DNA of 64,000 nucleotides from Macrosoma leucophasiata (Eukaryota > Arthropoda > Insecta > Lepidoptera > Hedylidae). Within the stretch, counting starts at the first letter, position 1; each line of letters opens with the position of its first letter. The position numbers and the translations under genes are program-made. Below are positions 21,513 to 34,137 of the stretch, piece after piece. The stretch spans positions 12,346,501-12,410,500 of the forward strand of contig JAWQUS010000010.1 in the NCBI GenBank assembly GCA_036365455.1. The letters run 5' to 3'. The notes under the pieces are model-generated. The model was not told where the DNA came from and ran no database searches. It saw only the letters and a list, made by a program, of their open reading frames with translations.

Positions 21513-23470
21513 TCTTGCCAAAGCCTTTTCATTTTCTCCTGTAACTTGTGATGAGGTGAACAAATTATTATCTTCAATTAAATCAAAGGCAGCTGGCTGT
21601 GATAAGGTGAATCGAGTCATGATTTTTCTTATTATTAATAGTATACTCCCTTTCATTACTCACATAATCAATTTTTCGTTGCTAACTGGGACTTTTCCCT
21701 TAGAATGGCGTAAAGCCTACATTGTCCCTTTACCTAAAGTTGCTTATCCCTGTTTAGAGAACCACTTTCGGCCGGTCTCCATTTTACCGTTCCTATCTAA
21801 GATTCTTGAATCAGTGGTACATAGACAGCTTGCCAAACACATATCTGATAATAATCTCCTATCCCCAATTCAATCTGGTTTTCGGCCCAGTCACAGCACT
21901 GCGACTACGCTACTAAAAATTTCTGAAGACGTTAGGTCCGGTATGGAAGATCGGCGGTTAACTATTTTAGTGTTAATTGATTTTTCTTACGCCTTTAATG
22001 CCGTGGATTATGATATCCTTATTACTATACTTAAGCAAGCTGGCGCCTCATCACTCGTACAGGATTGGTTCTCGGCTTACCTTCACGGTCGCCAGCAGGC
22101 GGTTCGCATCGATCGGGATTTGTCTGATTGGTGTAACTTAACCTCTGGTGTTCCGCAAGGCGGTATACTATCACCCCTCTTATTTTCGTTATTAATCAAT
22201 TCCATCACTACTTCTCTCAACTGCTCCTACCATTTGTACGCCGATGACTTACAACTCCACACACAGGCTGATCCGGACAATTTGGCACTTGGAATATCTA
22301 GTATAAACAAAAATCTGGAACAAATTCTATTAATATGGTCTAAAAAATTTGGTATCACAGTTAATGTCAACAAGTGTCAAGCAATAATTTTGGGCAGTAT
22401 GTCGTTTATAAAGAGAATTGATGTAAAACTTCTATCGCCTGTTGTATTTGATAATATTGTTATTCCCTTTTCTCCGTTCGTAAAAAGTTTGGGCTTGTAT
22501 TTTGATTCTAATCTTAGTTGGTATCTTAGTTATGACAATCTGTCAGAATGTCACTGCTTCGCTGCGGTCTCTGTACAGATTTAAAAATTTCTTACCTACT
22601 AGTACAAAACGATTATTAGTTCAATCTCTTGTGTTACCCACCATTGATTATGCTGATGTCTGCTTTCCGGATCTTTCCCAGGAACTTCTGAATAGATTGG
22701 ATCGTATTTTAAATAATTGTATTCGCTTCATTTATGGACTCCGAAAATATGATCACATATCGTCTTATCGAAATAAACTGAAGTGGCTTCCCATCCGGCA
22801 GCGACGATCTGTCATTATGCTTTGCTTATTGTTCTCAATCCTTAACGATTCTAATGCTCCCGACTATTTAAAACTCAATTTTCAAATTCTGGGCGACTCT
22901 CACACTCTTAGTCTCCGTTCATCGGAATATCTTGCTCTCCGTCTTCCTTCACACAAAACCGGTCTTATGGCCAACTCTTTCACAGTTTCGGCAATAAAAT
23001 TCTGGAATTCGCTACCCGTGGATATAAGAAAAGCTCCTAGTAAATTCACTTTCAAACGAAAGCTCCGTGACTATTATCTTAAGATGCCTTGAGTTCTTTT
23101 CTTTACAATATTGAATTCGGCTTTCTTTTACTACATTATTGTTATGTATGTATATTATTTATATTTATATTTATATATATATGTATATATATACATATAA
23201 TATATATATAAATATGTATATATTTATTATGTATTTATATGTGTATTTATGTTATTGTATATATTAGGTATAATATATATAAGTAGGCTATTTAGTTAAA
23301 TGTAAGTTTATTATACTTACAGCTTTATTCTTTTCTTTCGCGAAATTTTCAATTGCACTACCATATTGACTTTTCTACACTACCTTAATTAAAGTTGACT
23401 AGTAGAGAATGCTACCTAGCATTAAGTCCGCCTCATGTACTTTTATAGTGCTTGGAAGATTAAATAAATA
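21513..23470 (+). mobile_element. Inner LINE (CR1/L2-like) inserted in the outer LINE
   Basis: Plus-strand element truncated at its 5' end within the RT-domain N-terminus (SPVTCDEVNKLLSSIKSKAA). One frame runs 21556-22584 with FRPVSILPFLSKILE, LIDFSYAFNAVDYD, GVPQGGILSPLLFSLLIN and LYADDLQLH. After a frameshift near 22530 the frame 22502-23092 carries the C-terminal part with FWNSLPVDIRKAPSKFTFKR. The 3' UTR is very AT-rich (23140-23290) and ends TTAAATAAATAAAT. It is flanked by AATAGGC at 21506-21512 and 23471-23477, a target-site duplication. Apart from the frameshift the reading frame is well preserved, so this copy is younger than its host LINE. Confidence 0.9.
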
Positions 23471-23700
23471 AATAGGCAAGGCTCCCGGGAGGGTGCCTCA
23501 TTAGTTTCTTGCCAACTCTACCGATGTGCATGGACTTCGCTTTGGCCATGCGCCGCTTTGTGGACCTGGATGCAGCGTTGAGTGCTCTCTTAAGGTCGGT
23601 GGCATTAGGATCCTTACAAGCGTGAGCCGCAGACCAGGTTCTGTAAGCCTCCTGCTTGTGACTAGAAGCCACAGTTTTCCTATTAACATCATAATCCTGT
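23471..23700 (-). mobile_element. Outer LINE, linker region upstream of RT
   Basis: A minus-strand frame with KQEAYRTWSAAHACKDPNA and RVGKKLMRHPPGSLAY joins in sense to AYWSLTKAIEGN at 21512 once the inner LINE is removed. This is the part before the RT domain. The 5' end fades out near 23700, so the outer LINE is 5' truncated. Confidence 0.8.
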
Positions 23701-23778
23701 ATGTATTAATTCTCAATTCACATCTCGTAAATAATATCTACTCAGAAATACACTACGCTGATCCGTTATGGTAGTGTT

Positions 23779-23835
23779 TAGGGTTCCGTAGCCTACACCC
23801 TTATGGTTTTGCCATTTTCGTACATCCGTCCGTCT
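23779..23835 (+). mobile_element. Fragment of the GTCTGTC-rich repeat
   Basis: AGGGTTCCGTAGCCTACACC and CATCCGTCCGTCTGTCCGTT match the start of the element at 229-828. The rest is missing or diverged. Confidence 0.5.
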
Positions 23836-23839
23836 GTCC

Positions 23840-24550
23840 GTTGCCATGATCGTAGACCATTTGAACTAAAAAGCTGTAATTTGGTACGAATATACATATT
23901 GGTTTTCGAGTAATCAAATCTTGAAAAATATTTATTTTTAGGGTACTTTAATTTATTATTATGTATAGCGGTATTTATTTTCTTCACGCATAGTGTGAAA
24001 TGTCGTTGGATAGGTCTTTAAAAAAATTGTAAGCCTGAGAAAACTCTTTCTCGACTTTCTCAATTGTGAAATAATATGAAGTTCAAGCCCGAATTTTGTT
24101 AAAAGGGGAACTTTTTTATGATGTATTTGGCAAAGGAAAATTCTAGAGGATAGTGCCCTTCAATTTTAACTCCAATCTCATCTTTATCAGGACATAATTA
24201 ACGATGGATGACCACAGAAATCTAAATTATTGTTCTTAGTTCTATAGGTTCATAATTATAACACAATCTAGTTGTTACTATCATTAGGATAACCATTTTC
24301 TTTCTCAACTATGACATATTAATCAGTAGTGCCATTCACTACTGTTTTTGTAGTGGTAGCAGTCAGTGGTCCCAGTGCCACCTTCAGAGATGTACCGAGA
24401 AGTATTTACATAGAACGAAACATAGGTATGTCATGGGTGTTTATATATATTCTTGAATATAAGCGTTTAATTGCCTACCCTATGATGTTTCATAATATGT
24501 ATGCCAAATACTACAAGTTTGTTGGTAGATTTTCAAGCCAAAGCTCATAA
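23840..24550. other. Spacer, nothing recognised
   Basis: No exon or repeat boundary that I can support. The short open frame at 24329-24550 has no supporting features. Confidence 0.4.
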
Positions 24551-24554
24551 ACTA

Positions 24555-24897
24555 TCTATATATATATATTATATAAAAATCAATTGCTGTTCGTTAGTCT
24601 CGCTAAAACTTGAGAACGGCCGGACCGATTTAACTAATTTTGGTTTTGAATGATATAATGGAAGTCCAGAGTAGGTTTAAAAGGAAGAAATCTAAACTAA
24701 AATTATAAAGCTTTTCAAAGAAGAGTTTGTTTGGTTGTTTGCTTGAACGCTCTAATCTCAGGTCTGATTTGAAAAATTATTTCAGTGTTAGATAGCCCAT
24801 TTATTGAGGAAGGCTTTAGGCTATATAAAATCACGCTAAGGCGAATAGGAAAGGGTAGGTAACAAAGGACCCGCGCGAAGCCGGGGCGGGCCGCTAG
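24555..24897 (+). mobile_element. Non-autonomous Helitron, about 340 bp
   Basis: Starts TCTATATATATATATTATAT and ends CCCGCGCGAAGCCGGGGCGG then GCCGCTAG (CTAG at 24894-24897) with T following. The GC-rich end folds into the terminal hairpin. Interior motifs include ACTTGAGAACGGCCGGACCG. It lies just downstream of CPR2. Confidence 0.8.
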
Positions 24898-24939
24898 TTA
24901 GATATAAAATGAAAGGCTAATTTAAATAAAATACAATTG

Positions 24940-24945
24940 TTTATT
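24940..24945 (-). terminator. Poly(A) signal of CPR2
   Basis: AATAAA on the minus strand, about 95 bp after the CPR2 stop and before the Helitron at 24897. Confidence 0.6.
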
Positions 24946-25038
24946 CTAATGAACCCGTACATAAATATTATATACACGATCCACGAGTATTAATTAGTCT
25001 AAATATTTACAGATTTTCCGCTAACGGATTCAATTGAG

Positions 25039-25693
25039 TTAACCAAGAAGGGATGCTACTACCGCAGGGGGGATACCACCACCGGGACCTTGCTGGATTT
25101 GGGGCTGGAAGCCGTTCTCATCAGCGATGTACGTGACAGTGTAAGTCACGCCATCAGGACCTACCCACGCGTACTGTCCTTGGACGGATATGGCTTCGTT
25201 TTCGGTTCCCTGATTTTTCAATTGACCTTGTTCTTCGTGCTTGCTCCCATCTGATAATTCCCACCTGAAAATACAGATTTAATTATGTTCTGTTTATAAA
25301 TTAAAGGACAAAGGAAAGAAAAATTTGACATCCGGCAGGAAGTCCTCGAAATTTTTCTTTCCGTTTTTTCTTTAATTTCTAAAGTTCACTCGCATGTGTT
25401 ATTGCGAAAAATAAATATTACAATTAGGGTCTATTTTTTCTTGTTTGCTTATTTTTTCAGAATGAAACTTACGCGAAATTGTACGAATCGATCCCAGCGT
25501 TGTTAACGTCATAACGAAGAATTTGAACATCCTGTGGGTTTTGGGGAGCAGCAGAAGCCACTGCGACCAGAACGAGTACCACGAACTGAAATGAGACCGT
25601 CAAATTATTTATTATTATTTGGTCCTCTATCCAAAAATACGAATCACTTTTCACGACACTTTCTCACTTCACTAAAGTACTGACCAGTTTCAT
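25039..25693 (-). CDS. Cuticular protein CPR2, RR-1 type, 115 aa, three exons
   Basis: Secreted RR-1 cuticle protein. Exons are 25685-25693, 25473-25585 and 25039-25264, minus strand, with introns GTCAGT/TTTCAG and GTAAGT/TTTCAG; 348 nt including the stop. Exon 1 encodes only MKL, and the signal continues in exon 2 (MKLFVVLVLVAVASA, cleavage near residue 15). The RR core lies at residues 72-95, with YIADENGFQP, and the protein ends AVVASLLG. Intron phases (0 after MKL, 2 before the RR exon) are the same as in CPR1, which supports common descent. The start is backed by a TATA box 80 bp upstream. Its promoter plus exon 1 is duplicated alone at 19246-19574. Intron 2 contains a family D repeat arm. 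Chitin binding is inferred from the family. Confidence 0.93.
25310..25425. repeat. Family D fold-back repeat in CPR2 intron 2
   Basis: Inverted arms GAAAGAAAAATTTGACATCC and AAATTTTTCTTTCCG, followed by TTCACTCGCATGTGTTATTG. The tRNA-like centre is almost gone. Confidence 0.55.
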
Positions 25694-25773
25694 TTTTGCT
25701 ATTGTTGTATTTTCGACTGTCTTCCTCAAAGAATACTCAATTTGTGGGATGATTACGTATCCAAACGTTCCTC

Positions 25774-25780
25774 TTATATA
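25774..25780 (-). promoter_or_regulatory. CPR2 TATA box
   Basis: TATATAA on the minus strand, about 80 bp upstream of the ATG. It is conserved in the orphan copy at 19376-19382. Confidence 0.65.
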
Positions 25781-26009
25781 TGTAAGTATTTCTTCTATTA
25801 CCGAGTTGCAACACCGCGGCTGGCCCGACGTGGTGCGATAGGTCTTATACCCCGACCAAAGATTAGGCATCGACGCCTCATACATCGACGTCTAAGTATA
25901 TTTACTGATGTGAGTGTACCCAGGACATATGTGTTTGTAAACAACCAGCACGACCTATGACCATTTCTTAAGTAATAATAGTTTTCAAATGTCAATGTTA
26001 ATAAGTATT

Positions 26010-29000
26010 GCAAAAGGTTTACAATTTATTTGCCTTTCTTTGCCGACAATGACTTATTAAGTGTTTACTGATTTATTACATGTAATTCGTTTTCAATTGG
26101 ATTTGACGTGGTATATGTCGAATTGATTGTTAAAATCCATAGGGTCACTGTAATGTTAAATTCGTACACGACACAATGTACTATTGTTATGTGTTACGAT
26201 GTGGTCTTCTTTGGCTTGGCGCATTACCGAAGATGTTGTTCAATTTACCAAACGAATTAATTACAATTGTGTTGTGAGAATTCAACTATAGCGAATCATA
26301 TTTTGTAAGCTAGAAGAAATATCTGAAAGATCAAATATTTTATTGCAATACTTTAATGTAAATATTTAGGCAGTCGTATTTACATCAAAACATTTGCTTA
26401 CCCCTTCATGAATTCCCTATATCCAGAAGAGTTCAATGTCTGCTCCAACATAGGTTAATAAAATATTTTATTCCTACTTAAGCAGTAAAAACAAGCTGAA
26501 ATGATTTTGATCTTTAGACTCCATATTAATATCAGTAAATATGACAATATAGTATAAATATCTATTGATTTTATATGTATATTGTTATGTGACTATGTAT
26601 AACAAATATTGACAGACATATTCAAAATCAAATTATCCACCTATAGACAAAATAAAACAGCTATCTATATATTCGTAGCAAGTTCCTTGTCTAAATAACG
26701 GCTTCAAGGAACTATAAAATTAAAACAAAATGTTGAGTCTAACGTCTTGTTTGGATGGACATGAAATTAATGACAAGAATTATATTAGAAACACATGCAT
26801 TTTGTTTCGTACGCTGTGAAGATGATGAATAAATATTGACTTGTTTTTGTATAATTAAGGCCAAGTATCTAGTAATCAAGTATTGAGAATTTCTTACCCA
26901 ACTAAAATTGTTATACCCGATAAACAGCGGATGTATCTAAAAGGTTTATCTGTATTTTGTAATGTATTCGAAACAAATATGGAAAAATACATGTAGTTGT
27001 TGCATATGATATTCTTACAGGTAGCTTTAAAACCGCAAACCACAAAATCTTTTTCAAAATGCTAACTTAAGCAACATATTACGAGCGCAAGTAAACGCTA
27101 CGATTTAAAAAACTATGGCGATTATCCTTTTTATGTTAGGTATGTACCCATGTTACTAATTAGATACAAAGATCGTATTGGGGATCGAGCATTAAAGAAT
27201 TAGGGGTAAATTTATGTAGCGCATGTAGCCTAATTTTGCACTTAAAAGATAGTTCACTCACTGTTACTAAGTCACTTGGTACTTTGTCCTCTATAAGTCA
27301 AACCTTATTCAATATTGTAATAAAATTATCTTTACATAACCGAATAGCGTCCTGCGATACTACCGCCACTGCGATCGCCAATCCGACCATCATTTATTTA
27401 GCAATATTCAACAAATTATTCATTATTGTAACGAAGGTTTTTCGGTAATACCATCAGTCCATATCTCGTACCTACTGGTAGACAAAAAGCACTCCTGAGT
27501 GATAACAATAATCTGGGTATATTTGTGTAGATGTTTACAGGTTTTCACTTGCAAACTGTTTGCCATTTCATGACATAAAAAATCTACCTTATCTTTCAGA
27601 TCCTCTGACAATTGTTGATGTTCAATTGTGTTTACCCGCCGGCTTTACGTTTCTTTAAGGTTTAATGAAATTTAATAACATTTTTCCTATGAGAATCTTA
27701 GAGGCAGAAACATTAAATTAAAATGTTAGTAAAAAAAAAAACAGTGAATAATTTTTGTTATCTGAATTATATGACAATGTGACTTCGAATAAAAATATAA
27801 ATGATGGCATTGATGACACAATACTTAAGTAATAAAATATATAGTAATTTTTAACAGTATATTTTTCGTGTCATATAATCTTAGCAACATTTGATAACAG
27901 TGTTATGTAATATTGCTTATAGTCTCATAATAGGTACGATACGTACAGGATAATCAATAAATTATCGGAACTCTCGACATAAATGAAGTACCTGCCTATT
28001 AGGAGATTCATACCTATACATGCAACATTCTTGTAAGGTTATGGGAACGTCAATCAGTAGAAGCGAATAACTTGGCCTTTAGCATTTTCAAGTGGGCGAT
28101 GTTATTATTGACTATAAATTGTACAGGAAAACCGTACTTATTCAAATCACGATAGAGTCTTCGACAGATGTGCACATGGTATATGTTAATAAGTACAAAC
28201 CACATCTTTATGCTGATAATGATGCCGAAAAGGCCAAGGTTCTAAAATTTTGTACTGAATAATATGTGTCCAATTGATGTTGGATGCGTTTCAGTAGATG
28301 ATTTTGTGGGAGTTTTGAGATTAAGTACTTATGTGTAAGAGACGAGTATTTTTTACTTTCTCTTAAATTTACCTTTGAAGTTTTTGGAGTGCAATATTGA
28401 AAGAGCATGTTAGAGACGTTCATCAACCGGTTTCGTTTACGTCACAGAGTGTTGAACCGAAGACACGCGCCGCTGACCTCCGACACTGATGCCACCTTCC
28501 TTACACAGCTTTTTAGGTCAATCTTTAAGAATTACGATAGATCTTCAAATAAACAGAACCGCACATAAAATTAACATTTTAATGAGCCGTTCAAGGTTGA
28601 ATGATATAACATATTGTCGCATGCATGTTTTGAATTATATAACGTTATTTAATCTAACACCAGTAGTTGCTTTTAGAACGTTGGTTGGGTCAAGTTCTCG
28701 AACCATTTCCGAATGTAGTAGACATTGAAAAAAGTGCATCATGATTATTTTATTCCAAAATGTAGATACCTACCTAGTTGCATAAAAAAACTAAAAGAGC
28801 CATGAAAAGTTTCATACATTGCTTTGTACAAAAATATTGAAAATAGATTTCAAGCAACTATTGAGTATTATTATGAGAACATTTAGAACTTTTTCTAGTA
28901 CTACTCTACATGTTTTTACTCGAACGAAATAAATATGTCTTATCCTACCTACCTAATGCAGCTATCCATATTAAATTTCAATTTCAAGCTTTTTATTCCA

Positions 29001-29930
29001 GGGAGGTAAAAAAATATGAACATCGGGAATTTTTTTTTTTTGGGTGACAGAATTATATTTCAAGGTTTTCCTTTTGGTTTTTTTTTTAATGTACTTTGCC
29101 GCATTTATTTTGATACTAACAGTGTATGAAATCTCGAAAGATATCGTTCTATGATCATGTTGTATGAGAAAAATACTCAAATATAAATACGGTTTATGTC
29201 ATTTTAAATTGCAAGTAGTAGTTGCTTCACTGCATGATTTGTGAGTGGCTAGACGACGAGTAACGCCTTATTGGTCATGGGAACGATAGAATCGATTGTG
29301 ATCACGGATCTATGAAAAATGTTCTATGATCATGTCCAAGTGAAATGTGAGCCAAGATGGGCACGTTTTTGTTTGCATTATATAACAAACTATTGTATTT
29401 GTGTAATAGTAATGCGTGCTTTATAAGAGCGAAATACCTAATGGTAACGTTTTGAGGTTGTTGTTGAAAACGTATAAAGTCTGTTTAAGACTGTATAATT
29501 AGTGGCTGTAGAAAAGTAACAGTAGGCTTTACATCATATTATGATTTTAAATATTGCGAAACATTCATTTTAATAAAATTGTGGTTAATATTTTGATAAT
29601 TATTAAATTTCTCTCTATAAAGCTGACTTTTATAGTATTGATTGACGTCTTAAATTATTATACTCGTAATTGGAATTTAATCGTCTTTAATTTTAGGATT
29701 ATTTAGCAGAAGGATTTGGTTGGTTTGGTTATTTGGTTGGGCAGGTGTTTTAGGTCTATATGCTGCATTATTTACTTACCATCATCGACAACACAGCTTG
29801 TTCTATCGTCGATGCTTACCATCAATAGTTATCAATGTATTACAATGTGCCTATATTTTCTTTATAATAAAGAAATGTTGAGACACCCAAGCCTTATATA
29901 TTTTTAAGATCTAAAAATATACCTATATAT
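26010..29930. other. Long spacer with few recognised repeats
   Basis: About 3.9 kb of AT-rich sequence between CPR2 and the repeats near 30 kb. I found no exon with convincing splice sites, no LINE or SINE motif and no RNA gene. In this repeat-rich window that makes it the best candidate for unique regulatory sequence of the cuticle genes, but this is inference. Confidence 0.45.
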
Positions 29931-29936
29931 TTTTAA

Positions 29937-29971
29937 GATCCATGGATAGCTAAAAGGGCTATCCAAGGATC
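29937..29971. repeat. Short hairpin followed by a T-run
   Basis: GATCCATGGATAGC and GCTATCCAAGGATC pair (one mismatch) around a 7-base loop. TTTTTT follows directly. Just upstream is a direct repeat of TATATATTTTTAAGATC (about 29895-29940). A function is not evident. Confidence 0.6.
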
Positions 29972-29998
29972 TTTTTTACACAGAACAAGGCTCGGATG

Positions 29999-30231
29999 TC
30001 CAAGCATGCAGCTCACGTTGATGTTAAGTGATGACTGCAGCCTACAGACATCTACACAAAAATTAGAGGTCGAAATGGTTGCCCTGAGACCAAAGTTGTC
30101 ATGTCTTTGTTATACTCGTAGTTATTATGAGACCATACATTACCATCTGACAGGAATACGATAGTGCCGAACACTAGGTAATGCGGTGGTGTCTACGCCC
30201 TCGAGCTCCTGCACTGGAACTCTACCACCAT
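29999..30231 (-). mobile_element. Family C SINE-like copy, diverged
   Basis: CATGCAGCTCACGTTGATGT, GATGACTGCAGCCTACAGAC and the end ACTCTACCACCATTA are clear. Part of the TTTAGCGGCAAG block is deleted. Confidence 0.65.
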
Positions 30232-30305
30232 TAAAAAAAACCTTCTCTAAATTAAAAAAAAAAAAAATTGAATCATTGAGTTTATTGTTTAGAATGTTAA
30301 CTGAT

Positions 30306-32999
30306 TCAAAATGACGCAACAACTCGATCAAGTTCGTCTTCGGTAAAACATAGTAACATGAAACAGTATACCCGGCGACGGTCTGTATGGCTATCTGGCT
30401 CCGGCGACAAGTAATATTGATCTTCTTCCGGCAGGTAACGGGCTACATCTATTTTGCATACCTGAAACTCATATTGTTTCTTTTCAGTGTACTTTATATT
30501 TGGTCTTGCTCGCAAAAGAAAGTGTTATATGTTACTTTAATACCTCCAAAAATATGTGTACAAAGTAAGTAGTAGTTTTCACGTGAAAGTGTAACAAACA
30601 AACTTACATTCGCATTTATATTATTATAGAAGAAGGGATTATGCTCGGGATATCACATTACTAGACCGCAGGCCTGCTCGCTTTGAGTATGGTGGATACT
30701 TCGCTGCCAGCTAACAAAATGTGGTGGTATGTAAGTAACTAATACATTCAACATAAATCTAGCAACCAAATCGCAGCGACGGTTCAAGAAAAAAGCATAT
30801 TTAAATAAACAACAACTTTTCCGATTCATTAATTCCTTAGGCTACAAAAAGACGGATGACATACAAGTAACTTTTTAACGAAGTACTTTACTCTTGAAAG
30901 AGTTCAGGGTTCAGTACCTGGTGCCTGCCGGGTGGTGCGGCGTTTGAAGTGGGTCTACCCGCCGAAGTGTACGGGTCCTACATCCTGTCCTTAACCTCTA
31001 AAGGTGGTGCAGCCGTTTATTTTGTAGGGATGGGTTGTGACCGCGGCGGGGGAAGGGGTGGAGGGTCGAACTCCTTTGATGCTCCCCGCTCTCTCGGGGC
31101 TGAACTGTGTGCTCAACCTCTTCACTCGAGCGGTATAGGACGCCTGGTGTTGTGAGTGGCCTGGACGTGGACGGGGACGGTCATGTGTCGAATCGAAACA
31201 CTGCGGGGTTTTAGTGAGTACGCGTCTCACATTACCCGGCATCTAGGCGACGGGTGCCTATGATGGGTTTCTCCGCGTAAAAAAAGGAAAATATAAACAA
31301 ATGATTGTCCCATCTACAATGTCTTCCACATCCAAACGAAATATTTTAATGCCCCAATTTTTTTCTTTATTAATGACTAATTTAATTGACTAACTTTAAA
31401 TTCGCTTAAAATTGAGAACCGTTTGGCACATGTCATGTGAATATTTGCGACATTAAAAAGAACTTGTTTGGAAGAACCAATTTGACTTCAAAATCATTTA
31501 CCTACTGACTGATTATAAATTGATTATTATTACAGAAATCTTTATAGTTAGACTATTCATTTTTCTTTGATTTATTCGATGTATAAGTTAACGAAGATAT
31601 TACCTTCAGAAATCAATATGATACGGAATGCAAGGTTGAGTTGAGTAAAAAACACTAATAGAACAGCCTTATTCTATCTTCTTCTTCCGGCTCAGACATA
31701 ATACGTTCTTAATTTTTAAAGGTCGGTTCATATCAGTTTATTTTTTTGTGGACTTACAGATTAAAATACACTAGGTATGGCACCTACGTGGTGGTTCAGC
31801 CAATTAACCAATGCGCGAGGCATGTGGTAGACCAAGATAGCGAACCAATTTGACAGATAATTAGGCCCTAGTACGCAAGACAGGTTTCTTAACGTAGGGG
31901 TTTTCCACTTAACTAGAGAATAAATAAGTGAGAGGGGATTTTTTAAGGGCTTCATATGTTCAGGGGTATTTTTAGGGTGTTGGTGGCCCTTCATATGTTC
32001 TTTTTTATGAAATGACAAGGAGTAAAATAAAGATGTAAACTAATAATGGCCCTGGGACAGCTTATAATTTGTTTTTGCTTTTAGTGAACTTTAGGGTGCT
32101 TATATTCCAACTACTCTGTGAAATTATCAATACTTTTTGTCACAACTACTCACAAGATATTTTTTCTGATATCTTTCAAATCCAATTATTTTGATAATAA
32201 AAGTAAAAAGAGCATTAATCCTCACAGCTTAAATCATTCCACAGTAATCAAAATGTTTTAATTATCTCATAATTTTTAGAAAATTTCATTTTTTTGGGAT
32301 AAGTATATGCAAGTCATTAAGCAATTTGAGTGGTTTTGTATTAAAGTTTAGAGACAAATATTTTTGAGAGTCGGTAACACTGACAAAGGGGGCAGTACTC
32401 ATCGCATTCACGCATGTTGGGCTGGATGCTGGCCTGCGCCGCGCGTGTTAACGTACAATTATGATTCCAACATTTGTAATAGCAGCAATTGGTAAATAGT
32501 TATGAAAACAAGTTGATATTTACCTTTTTTTCGCCTTCGTCGTAACAAGCAAGCTCTTCGAAATGACTGTTTAATTTGTCTTTCGGATTCCTAAAATAAT
32601 TACTTAGTTCGGAGTATCGACCTAAATGCTGTAATAAGGGCAGATAAATTAACTATGAAATAAATAACCAAAGAGAAGATAGAGCCTTATAGTAATAATT
32701 CTATAACAATTAATATCACATATGCAAAACAACATAATCCAACGGGTTGGCAACGCAATATGCAGAATATTGACCTATGGTTATTGTTCAGATATCTATA
32801 CGTACTACTACATATCTACAATATCTAGGCTACAGTATTCCCTTACCATCCACGTGAACAGCATGTTTTTGTCACCGTAATAACTCAGTAAAACTATAAG
32901 ATTACATTTTTACATACCTCAGCATGCAAGGACCCAGTTTTTCTCAAAGTGTCTTGCGGAAATTCATTAGGGAAAATTCTTCTTAATTCAACATCTTCG
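30306..32999 (-). CDS. Candidate exons of an unidentified minus-strand gene
   Basis: Three exon-like blocks have splice signals. 32918-32999 lies between TTTAAG and GTATGT and encodes EDVELRRIFPNEFPQDTLRK and GSLHAE. 32524-32590 lies between ATTTTAG and GTAAAT; in one frame it reads NPKDKLNSHFEELACYDEG. 30306-30461 follows TTTCAG, encodes about 52 residues beginning VCKIDVARYLPEEDQYYLSP, and ends in a stop. Blocks two and three join in phase 0. Blocks one and two do not join in phase, so an exon may be missing or one call is wrong. The composition looks protein-like and none of the blocks resembles a transposon protein I know. The family is unknown, and this could also be a decayed gene. Confidence 0.3.
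30905..31290 (+). mobile_element. GC-rich LINE 3' region (R1-like?)
   Basis: A GC-rich island in AT-rich surroundings, with TGCCGGGTGGTGCGGCGTTT, GGGGTTTTAGTGAGTACGCG and TGATGGGTTTCTCCGCGT followed by an A-run (31278-31286). A GC-rich block ending in an A-run suggests the 3' end of a non-LTR element on the plus strand. The R1-type assignment is from memory of similar ends and is uncertain. The apparent frames on both strands (30949-31155 and 30991-31242) have no support. Confidence 0.4.
31300..32500. other. Spacer, nothing recognised
   Basis: AT-rich sequence. The minus-strand open frame at 31761-32018 lacks any recognised motif or splice context. Confidence 0.4.
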
Positions 33000-33009
33000 C
33001 TTAAATTAA

Positions 33010-34135
33010 ATAAATGAAAATGATTTTTTTTCTATAAAAAACATAGGTATATGAAAAAGTTAACATCACAATCCATGCTATTTACTTACTATGTATAGAT
33101 TTCACCACAACTTTTTCGTATCAAGTACTGAAAAACCTTAGGACATGATATTTTATTATTATAAAAACATTTTAAAAAAAAGTTCCGGACGAATTGAGAA
33201 CTTCCTCCTTTTTTTCGAAGTCGGTTAAAAACAGATCAACTAAGAACTAACAAAATTAAAAACTGTGATAACAACTTACAAAACATGTTATGGATATTGT
33301 ATACATTATCAGAAAGGTTTCAGATTCAGCGTCATCATAGTAAAAAACTGTAGTCAAGTAAAAAATAAAGTTGTATATTATTCAGTACGTTACAATATCA
33401 ATAAAATTTCAATACATAATAGAAAATATAATGTTTAATGTTTCAAAATATTATGAAATATAAAAAGTCGTTTTACGCAATACTGTAGTATGGCATGCTA
33501 TATCTATAATAAAAGTGTATGTACATTTTGAAATATCGACAGAGATGGTACAAAATGTTCACAGTCAAGTTATAGAATACGAACATTAAGTAGGATCATA
33601 AAACCCATTAAATTAGAATAAAGATAGTATCACAAGCACAATATGTAACTGTTGTATTACTTTCGTGTTTACGACTTCTAAATATGTTAATATTTTCTTA
33701 TTAAATCACAGATTTTACTTTTACTCTTGTGGTAGGTATTGCAACAACTGGAAATTGATTGTGGGGTTACTAAAATCAATTTCAGCAGATAATAAGTTTT
33801 AATCGGTGGTAGAGTTTCAATGTTTGGTCAGAAGAATGCGAACGATAGAAAAATGTTTGTGTACTTAGGTACATACCTATGAAGATAATTGAATATTTTA
33901 AATTCCTTATATTTTTTATCTTTTTTTTATATCTTTTTATTTTTCTCACTATTATGTCAATAGATACATGTTCTTTCATTTTCGTAAGTTCATGTGTTTT
34001 TATGGCTATCTTATTTTGTTATGTTTTGACTGATACTTACACTACTGCTACGATTTAATTGGTACGATCCAAATATAGAGTTATACATAAATACAAAAAA
34101 CGCTGTGTAACGTTGAAACCGCCATTTGAGCTTTT
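33010..34135. other. Spacer with one short repeat fragment
   Basis: A fragment at 33183-33235 (TTCCGGACGAATTGAGAACT then a TTCGAAGTCGGTTAAAAA part) is the reverse of a repeat seen at 63405-63450. Otherwise I see nothing. Confidence 0.45.
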
Positions 34136-34137
34136 CA

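Noticed and set aside
21063..21656. 197-aa reverse transcriptase-like protein
   Set aside because: The frame crosses the junction of two different LINEs and starts in the antisense of the inner one, so it is a chimera.
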